Shown piece by piece: positions 57,766-64,000 of a DNA stretch of 64,000 nt. Origin of the DNA: Bacillota bacterium. Lineage in GTDB: Bacteria > Bacillota > UBA4882 > UBA8346. The position numbers were made by a program, and so were the translations under genes. How positions within the stretch are numbered: position 1 is the first letter of the stretch; every line of letters begins with the position of its first letter. The notes under the pieces are model-generated. The model searched no databases. It was given only the letters and a program-made list of their open reading frames with translations, and was not told the DNA's origin. The stretch is taken from assembly GCA_023429995.1 (NCBI GenBank), contig JAEZCE010000027.1:306083-370082 (forward strand), read 5' to 3'.

Positions 57766-59919
57766 TTACCTTTCCTGTTGAGCATGTAAATTGTAATATA
57801 AACCTTTTTGGGCCAAAAGTTCCTGGTGGGTGCCCTTTTCAACGATTTGGCCATGATCAATCACGACTAATAAATCGCATTGTTGCACGGTGGATAACCG
57901 GTGGGCAATGATAATCACAGTACGTCCCGCACAGATTTGGTCCAAATTATTCTGAATAATTCGTTCGGATTCATAATCTAGTGCACTGGTCGCTTCATCA
58001 AAAATCAGCAGTCGCGGATTGGTTAGCAGTGCCCGGGCGATTGCAATCCGTTGCCGTTGACCGCCCGATAATGAAGCTCCCCGCTCTCCTACATTGGTAT
58101 CGTATCCATCGGAAAGTTCTAAAATGAAATCATGGGCTCCGGCTATTTGTGAAACCTTAATTACTTCATCCATAGAAATCCCCGGACTGGCCAGTGCAAT
58201 ATTTTCCCGGACGCTGCCATTGAATAGAAAATTTTCCTGCAATACCACTCCAATTTGACGCCGTAACCAGGCTGGTTCAACTTGAGATAAGTCAACTCCG
58301 TCCACCAGAACCCTGCCGGACTCAGGAACGTACAGACGCTGAATCAACTTGGTCAAGGTGCTTTTCCCCGAACCTGAGCGTCCGACAATGCCTACCCGGG
58401 TTCCGGCCTTGATCTGTAAACTGATTTGGTGCAATACCTCAGGACCGTCGGTCCTGTACCTGAAAGTCACCCGATCAAATACGATCTCCCCTTTAATAGC
58501 CGGAAGGGTAGTCCGGTTTGGATTGAACGCCGGCTCCGGATGAGTATTGAGAATATCACCCAATCTTTCAACGGAAAGCCGGGTTTGTTGAAATGATTGC
58601 CACAAATTGACCAACCGCAAAACCGGGGCGCTTACCTGTCCGGCCAACATTTGAAAAGCTACCAATTGGCCCACAGTCAGCTTGCCATCCATGACCAAAT
58701 GAGCCCCAAACCAAAGCACCACCAAATCGGAGATTTTTTGAATCCACCGCCCGATGTTGCCGGCTACATTGGAAAGGTAAGCCGATTCAAAGGATATTTT
58801 AACATAACGGGCCAACAACTGTTCCCATTTTTGATTAAACTGCGGTTCAACCGCCAGCGATTTAACAGTCTGAATACCGGTCACAGTCTCCACCAGATAC
58901 GCTTGATTTTCCGCTCCGGCTGTGAAACGTTCCCTGAGCTTTTCACGGTACAACGGGGTAATCAATACGGATAATACCGCGTAAACGGGCAGGGATGCCA
59001 AAGCGATTACACTCAGCAGAGGACTGTAAAAAATCATCACTGCAATGAAAACAATGGTGAATACCGTATCCAGGATAACGGTCAAGCTTGAACCGGTAAT
59101 GAACTGCCGGATATTTTCGAGTTCCCGGACCCTGGCAACTGTGTCCCCAACCCGCCGCACCTCAAAATATTTTAGGGGTAATGCCGTGATATGCCGAAAC
59201 AATTTGGTTCCCAGAATCACATCCACTTTATTGGTGGTATGGGAGAACAAATAGGTCCGCAAAATTCCCATCCAGGCTTCAAAACAAGCAATCAGAAACA
59301 AACCCAAGGCCAAAATATCCAAGGTGGTTACGCCGTGGTGAACCAACACTTTGTCGATGATAACCTGGGTAAACAAGGGACTGACCAATCCAAACAATTG
59401 CAAAAAGAAGGACGCAACAATGACTTCACCAAAGAACCGCTTATATTTTAAGATAACCGGGATAAACCAAGTAAAATCAAACTGCCGGTTCATCTCTTTA
59501 AAGCTAAAACGCCGGGCAATCAAGACCAGCTCCCCACCCCAGGCCTCCATAAAGTTTGAAAGCGGCAACGTTAGCGGCTTATCGTGATAAGGGTCGGAGA
59601 GGAGTATCCGTTTATCATCTTGCCTGACAACCACCACATAATTGCCATTCTTTAACCGGGCAATGGCAGGCAACGGCAGTTTGGATAATTTGGCTTTTTC
59701 AGGATGAATCACCCGGGCTTTTAAACCCAGTTCTTTTGCCGCCCTCATCAGCATCATCGTATCCATGACAGCCGGTCCAACCACATAAGCCCGACGCAAC
59801 TGGACCTCATCAGCAGGGAGTCCTAACAATCTAGAGATGGTAACCAGACAATGCAAAGCCGTATCTATCCTTTTGGGAGCGGCTGCTCCTTGATTATGCA
59901 GATTCGTTTCCGGTAACAT
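57766..59919 (-). CDS. Type I secretion ABC exporter with C39-like domain
   Basis: A 717-residue exporter. Residues ~15-135 are a degenerate C39 peptidase-like domain: D19-T-A-L-H-C lacks the catalytic Cys at the D-C-G position, and G-N-Y-V-V replaces G-H-F. This is the HlyB-type CLD used to hold RTX substrates. The membrane domain follows (residues ~165-440). ATPase motifs: G-R-S-G-S-G-K-S-T near 510, L-S-G-G-Q-R near 615, L-L-I-F-D-E-A near 635, H-R near 667. AAGGAG precedes ATG 59919. Confidence 0.93.
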   Translation of the reverse strand: MLPETNLHNQGAAAPKRIDTALHCLVTISRLLGLPADEVQLRRAYVVGPAVMDTMMLMRAAKELGLKARVIHPEKAKLSKLPLPAIARLKNGNYVVVVRQDDKRILLSDPYHDKPLTLPLSNFMEAWGGELVLIARRFSFKEMNRQFDFTWFIPVILKYKRFFGEVIVASFFLQLFGLVSPLFTQVIIDKVLVHHGVTTLDILALGLFLIACFEAWMGILRTYLFSHTTNKVDVILGTKLFRHITALPLKYFEVRRVGDTVARVRELENIRQFITGSSLTVILDTVFTIVFIAVMIFYSPLLSVIALASLPVYAVLSVLITPLYREKLRERFTAGAENQAYLVETVTGIQTVKSLAVEPQFNQKWEQLLARYVKISFESAYLSNVAGNIGRWIQKISDLVVLWFGAHLVMDGKLTVGQLVAFQMLAGQVSAPVLRLVNLWQSFQQTRLSVERLGDILNTHPEPAFNPNRTTLPAIKGEIVFDRVTFRYRTDGPEVLHQISLQIKAGTRVGIVGRSGSGKSTLTKLIQRLYVPESGRVLVDGVDLSQVEPAWLRRQIGVVLQENFLFNGSVRENIALASPGISMDEVIKVSQIAGAHDFILELSDGYDTNVGERGASLSGGQRQRIAIARALLTNPRLLIFDEATSALDYESERIIQNNLDQICAGRTVIIIAHRLSTVQQCDLLVVIDHGQIVEKGTHQELLAQKGLYYNLHAQQER

Positions 59920-60081
59920 CGTTTCTCCTTACAAATATCACAATTATCACAATGCAATATTTTACCATTCACAAAGGTCTCTACGATAATTTGGAATATT
60001 TCGCTAATGCTTCAGACTTTCCTGCAAAAAATTATGAAAACTACACCAAAACCTACTTTTTAACCAATATATCACCTTTTC

Positions 60082-60122
60082 AAAAAGAAGGACATAACCA
60101 TTGTGATTATGCCCTTCTTTTT
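60082..60122 (-). terminator. Terminator of the first RTX gene
   Basis: AAAAAGAAGG with CCTTCTTTTT and the inner CATAA with TTATG form a long hairpin; symmetric A/T runs suit both directions. It separates the RTX gene from the exporter gene, perhaps with partial read-through. Confidence 0.8.
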
Positions 60123-60144
60123 GAAAATTAGTGTTTTAATCAAC

Positions 60145-61848
60145 TTACGCCGTTTTTTTGGTTTCGGCAGTCGCACTGACCAATAAAGAATCAGCGGTTG
60201 ACAGGGTTTCTGTTATACTCTCAGTAGTCGTGAAAGGAGTATAGTACTCAACGGCTGCCAATTGAATTGAAGCGGTTTCCGCCGACTGGGATGAAGTTGT
60301 ATTATTAGATACATTTCCATACAAGGCATTAATATCACTGGCGGTCAAAGTGGAGTTATCAATAAAACTCAAGGTTTCAATTTGATACTCCCCTCCCAGG
60401 AACCATTTGCTTATCCGAATTTCGCTTGCTGGACCTGAAGTTGAATTAATGACCAAATCATCGCCGCTCCTTGCAATTTGTAAATTCTCCTGCCAAGTTT
60501 GAATATAAAGCGCATCCGTACCGTTATCTACTTCTGCACCAGCATAATTATTAATGGTAATGTTGGATGCCGCCCAAAAACCAGCGAAATACGTATCATC
60601 ACCCGCACCACCAATAGCCGTAACCGTACCGCCATTCATTAGGATAGTGTCATTTCCTTCGCCGCCATCAATCACGGCATTTGTAATAGAATATTGTCCA
60701 CTATTGTTCTCATAATATTGATCAACAAGAAACGTATCATTTCCGGCATTGCCATATAACGTAACATTGCCCCCGTTGATAATCAATTGATCATCATCAT
60801 CCCCGCCGGATACGGTAGCTATGCCATTATCCATATCAATGTAGATAGTGTCGGTTCCAGCGCCGCCATCTACTGTGGCATTTATGCTGTAGTTCCCTGT
60901 TCCTAATGGGCTATCATACGATCTGTGGATTTCAATGTGATCATTGCCGGAATCGCCATAAACGGTTGCATTTACGTTGCCTTCTTCATCATATATTTCA
61001 ATCGTATCATCATCGGAATCGCCATGTATTGTATAACTGCCTCCAGAAACATGAATTCCATCATCACCGGAGTTGCCGTTTAATGTGCCGCTGCCGCCAT
61101 CAACGTAAAGATCGTCATTGCCATCCCCACCAATTAAGGTGTTCTCTCCTGCAAAATCTTCCAACCAGTCATCACCGGTACCGCCAATCAAAGTGTCGTT
61201 GCCAGTGTCACCGTATAATTCATCATTGCCGGCTTCACCGAAAATAGTATCATTACCAAGGTCTCCGTTCAGAAAATCATCTCCGGTGCCGCCTTTAATC
61301 GTATCATCTCCTGCCATCCCAACATAAATATCATTATAATCGGTTCCGTTGAATGTATCCGCGTCGTTCGTACCGATGTTGAGATAAATATCTTCTGTTT
61401 CGCCTTCACTATCCGTCACAACGATGTGAGTGAGCCGATTGTTGCCGGCGTTCATCCAGTCTTCCACTGTTAAGCTATCCGTTACCTGCGTGGAAATAAT
61501 GTCTCCATATTCATCAGTAGTTTCTTTAGTAACGGTGAAAACTAAATTACCATTCTCATCCACGGCATAATCTAAATAAGAAGAGGAATCTGTGATATTG
61601 AACTGAAGAGTGTCCCCGCTGTCATAACCATCTTTCTTAATCACATCGGTACCAAAGCCGTCATTGAAAACAAACGTGTCATTACCGGCTCCGCCGTCCA
61701 GAATATCGTTGCCGGCATCGCCAATGAGGGTGTCATCGCCCTCCTTACCTGCAATAATATCGTCTCCGGCCAATCCTTTGATCACATCGGCTTCAGCAGT
61801 TCCTGCCAAAATGTCAGCACCGGCAGTACCGTCGATTTCATTACTCAT
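60145..61848 (-). CDS. RTX calcium-binding secreted protein
   Basis: A 567-residue protein from ATG 61848 (or 61851), with GGAGGGG 5-8 nt upstream; the earlier start at 61863 overlaps this site. It consists almost entirely of G-G-x-G-x-D-x RTX nonapeptides: blocks at about 5-60, 165-300 and 310-420. An HCBP-related segment (D-S-G-D-T-L-Q-F, E-D-W-M-N-A-G-N-N-R-L) lies between. The C-terminus (W-F-L-G-G-E-Y-Q-I-E-T-L, then A-D-S-L-L-V-S-A-T-A-E-T-K-K-T-A) is the uncleaved type I secretion signal, nearly shared with its paralogue. No catalytic domain is seen. Confidence 0.92.
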   Translation of the reverse strand: MSNEIDGTAGADILAGTAEADVIKGLAGDDIIAGKEGDDTLIGDAGNDILDGGAGNDTFVFNDGFGTDVIKKDGYDSGDTLQFNITDSSSYLDYAVDENGNLVFTVTKETTDEYGDIISTQVTDSLTVEDWMNAGNNRLTHIVVTDSEGETEDIYLNIGTNDADTFNGTDYNDIYVGMAGDDTIKGGTGDDFLNGDLGNDTIFGEAGNDELYGDTGNDTLIGGTGDDWLEDFAGENTLIGGDGNDDLYVDGGSGTLNGNSGDDGIHVSGGSYTIHGDSDDDTIEIYDEEGNVNATVYGDSGNDHIEIHRSYDSPLGTGNYSINATVDGGAGTDTIYIDMDNGIATVSGGDDDDQLIINGGNVTLYGNAGNDTFLVDQYYENNSGQYSITNAVIDGGEGNDTILMNGGTVTAIGGAGDDTYFAGFWAASNITINNYAGAEVDNGTDALYIQTWQENLQIARSGDDLVINSTSGPASEIRISKWFLGGEYQIETLSFIDNSTLTASDINALYGNVSNNTTSSQSAETASIQLAAVEYYTPFTTTESITETLSTADSLLVSATAETKKTA

Positions 61849-61863
61849 CATATACCCCTCCAT

Positions 61864-62146
61864 TCAATGACTACCAAAATTTTATGTTACCTTTAAATTT
61901 TATCACTTTTGGGGAATTAAATCCATAAAAATCATAATAATTTATATATATCAATACTTTTCAATTTAATTAACTAATTAATACTATCTTTTTAAAATAC
62001 CAATTTCATTATGAAGAATTAACCTTACCGTTAAATACTCTATAAACTCATAACACAGCGTTTATATTTCAATGATAAATTTAAGGATCTTTTCTTTATT
62101 CGATTCAATCCATATTTTTAATGAAGCATGCCCTGTTATTATTTTC
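61864..62146. other. AT-rich interval upstream of the first RTX gene
   Basis: About 280 nt of AT-rich sequence that should contain the RTX promoter on the - strand, but no clear TTGACA-N17-TATAAT pair stands out. No gene recognised. Confidence 0.4.
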
Positions 62147-62177
62147 AAAAAAAGACATAACCGTTGTCGGTTATGTC
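62147..62177 (-). terminator. Terminator of the second RTX gene
   Basis: GACATAACC pairs with GGTTATGTC; on the - strand seven T's follow. The stem resembles that at 60082 (ATAACC/GGTTAT). Confidence 0.85.
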
Positions 62178-62207
62178 CTTCTTAGATAAATTTGAAGAAT
62201 GAATGAT

Positions 62208-64000
62208 TTAAGCTGTTTTTTTGTTCTCTGTAGTCAGGCTGACCAACAGTGAATCAGCGTTGTCCGAGGTTTCCGAAACATCATTCGTAGCCATGGAGGA
62301 AGTAGAAAACTCGGTTGATGCACCAAATAATGAGTTGATATAATCAGCATCTACTTGTCCATCATAACAAGCTAGCGTTTCAATCTGATAATCGGCACCC
62401 AGAAACCAATTGCTGATTGTTACAGTACCCAAAACGGAAGTAATTACTAAATCATTGTTTTTCTGCGCAAAGTTTATCGAATCATCTGAGCATGCCAATC
62501 CAAGTTTATCGTTCCCATTATCGACTCCAGCCCCCGCGTAATTATTGATGGTAACGGTGCTTTTCTTGCCAGTGTCTGAATCAATGAAATATTCATCATT
62601 CCCGGCACCACCATTGACCGTTACCTTAGCGCCATCAAGTTCAATGTAGTCATTTCCTTCGTCACCATATACTGTTGCATTGGGAGTGGTACCAACCCCG
62701 GAATAATAACTAACTTCGATCCAATCATCACCGGCATCACCATGCACTGTAGCGGTTCCACCGTAAACACCAATTTCATCATCACCGTCTCCGCCGTTTA
62801 AGATGTCGGTACCGGCATAATCCTCCAGATAATCATTGCCGCTGCCGCCGATCAAAGTATCATTGCCAGCCTCACCGTACAACTGATCATTGCCATCTCC
62901 ACCGGAAATCGTATCATTCCCGACATTTCCGTTTATCAGATCATCTCCGCCGCCGCCATTAACGATATCATCACCGGACCAACCATCATATGCATCAATT
63001 GCATCGGTTCCCACGTAGGTATCCGAACCGGTAGTTCCTATGGCAAGGTTATATTCTTGTTCTGTAAAACCGTCTGTGACAATCGCATGATGTAGCTGGT
63101 TACTGCCGGCATTCAGCCATCCTTCAATGGTCACGGAATCCGTCATTTTTCCCGAATCCTCATCATAACCTCCAAAAACCAAGTTGCCGCTTTTATCTAC
63201 AATATAATCCCATTCAAAATCATTGAGATCGGAAACTTGGAATACCAGGGTGTCCCCGCTGTCATAAGTGCCTTTCTTAATTACATCATAGCCGAAATCC
63301 TCACCGAAAACGAAAGTATCGTTCCCTGCGCCTCCACTAAGGGTATCGTTGCCTGCTCCTCCGGTAATAATATCATCGCCATCCCCGCCGCTAATTATGT
63401 TAGCGCCGCTGTCTCCGGTCAAAGTGTCATTTCCTGATCCGCCGGTGATGTTTTCGATATTGGTGATATTATCATTATAATTGGTTAAATCAATGGTAAC
63501 CCCGGTGGTCCCGGTCACTACCAGCGTATCGCTTCCATCTCCCCCATCGATTCTACTATCATTGGCATCATAGGTGATGGTATCGTTACCGGCTCCGCCG
63601 TCGATAAAATCGTGCCCGCTTCCGCCGTCTATATAGTCGGCGCCGTCATTGCCAGTTAACTTATCATCGCCGCCGTTGCCATAAATCTTGTCGTTACCGG
63701 CTCCCGCCATATAAGTGTCATTTACATCCGTACCCGTATAAGTATCCGCACCAGCTGTTCCCATATCGATATTAAGGACTTCACCATTGACGACAAATTT
63801 GGTAATCCGGCTGCTTCCGCCACTCACCCAGCCTTCCAGCGTCAGAGTATCTGTTACTGTAAATTCTTCATTACCATTCTCATCTCTAGCTACGGTCCCC
63901 ATTTGAAGAATCAAGTTGTTGCCATCAAATACAGAATGGACCTCAATATCTTCATTGTCGGTATAATTAAACTCAATGGTGTCACCGCTGTTGTAACTGT
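62208..64000 (-). CDS. Second RTX calcium-binding protein, 5' end outside window
   Basis: The frame is open to the window edge, so the start is beyond 64000; the visible part is 597 codons. It has RTX blocks (G-N-G-G-D-D-K-L, G-G-A-G-N-D-T-L, G-G-G-G-D-D-L-I), two HCBP-related segments with D-S-G-D-T-L/I and the same C-terminal ending A-D-S-L-L-V-S-L-T-T-E-N-K-K-T-A as the first RTX protein. The pair probably arose by duplication and shares the exporter downstream. Confidence 0.9.
   Translation of the reverse strand, partial: SYNSGDTIEFNYTDNEDIEVHSVFDGNNLILQMGTVARDENGNEEFTVTDTLTLEGWVSGGSSRITKFVVNGEVLNIDMGTAGADTYTGTDVNDTYMAGAGNDKIYGNGGDDKLTGNDGADYIDGGSGHDFIDGGAGNDTITYDANDSRIDGGDGSDTLVVTGTTGVTIDLTNYNDNITNIENITGGSGNDTLTGDSGANIISGGDGDDIITGGAGNDTLSGGAGNDTFVFGEDFGYDVIKKGTYDSGDTLVFQVSDLNDFEWDYIVDKSGNLVFGGYDEDSGKMTDSVTIEGWLNAGSNQLHHAIVTDGFTEQEYNLAIGTTGSDTYVGTDAIDAYDGWSGDDIVNGGGGDDLINGNVGNDTISGGDGNDQLYGEAGNDTLIGGSGNDYLEDYAGTDILNGGDGDDEIGVYGGTATVHGDAGDDWIEVSYYSGVGTTPNATVYGDEGNDYIELDGAKVTVNGGAGNDEYFIDSDTGKKSTVTINNYAGAGVDNGNDKLGLACSDDSINFAQKNNDLVITSVLGTVTISNWFLGADYQIETLACYDGQVDADYINSLFGASTEFSTSSMATNDVSETSDNADSLLVSLTTENKKTA

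Noticed and set aside
1..64000. tRNA, rRNA or known riboswitch
   Set aside because: No cloverleaf with a GTTCGA-type T arm and CCA-type end, and no known riboswitch core, was found by eye.

Overview
The window reads as a chromosomal segment of a Bacillota-type bacterium. Almost every gene has a strong GGAGG-type ribosome binding site, TTG and GTG starts are common, the SOS-like boxes match the Bacillus CGAAC-N4-GTTCG type, and a spore-germination-like small protein is present. Several features point to a diderm member of that phylum: a type I secretion system with two RTX proteins, an adhesin-E-like secreted protein, and a spanin-like third lysis gene in the prophage. This host inference is tentative; no rRNA or tRNA gene was seen.

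Positions 1 to about 25.8 kb hold the late region of a contractile-tailed (myovirus-type) prophage, all on the + strand: small DNA-side genes and a phage metallopeptidase, terminase subunits, portal, Mu-F-like head protein, a DUF2213 protease with a nested scaffold, cement protein, major capsid protein, connector and neck genes, DUF3383 sheath, DUF3277 tube, tail chaperones with a -1 frameshift, tape measure, baseplate (Dit-like, plug, hub, gp138-type spike, gp25, J, wedge), tail fibre, holin, amidase and a membrane-anchored third lysis gene. A secreted-protein 'moron' with its own promoter and terminator interrupts the baseplate genes. From 26.0 to 28.7 kb lie prophage accessory genes: an SOS-boxed pair (a small conserved protein and a UmuD-like protein with an altered nucleophile) and a pair consisting of an unknown protein and an Xre-ImmA/IrrE protein, behind a long inverted repeat.

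From 29.1 to 35.5 kb the segment is patchwork: an intact IS256-family element with 8-bp target duplications, a secreted PLD-type nuclease, an adhesin-E-like protein, a ParM-like actin with a possible ParR-like partner, a Bro/KilAC antirepressor, an Xre regulator, and the 3' third of comM, which suggests integration into or rearrangement at comM. From 36 to 40.9 kb there are scattered genes, including a DUF4157 (eCIS-core) protein, a second SOS-boxed paralogue and a sialate-O-acetylesterase-like SGNH protein.

From 41 to 52.2 kb, all on the - strand, is an array of about fifteen small unrelated genes (barstar, SF0329-like, small lipoprotein-like and membrane proteins) separated by a degenerate ~35-bp repeat. 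Duplicated gene pieces and orphan signal-peptide leaders occur among them. It looks like a store of orphan immunity genes of a polymorphic-toxin locus, and it is the most interesting part of the window. Next to it are a HEPN-domain protein and an orphan HSDR_N-type nuclease-fold protein. From 55.3 kb come a 42-bp tandem-repeat ORF and then a T1SS operon read leftwards: two RTX proteins (the second running off the window), a C39-like-domain ABC exporter and an HlyD-type adaptor.
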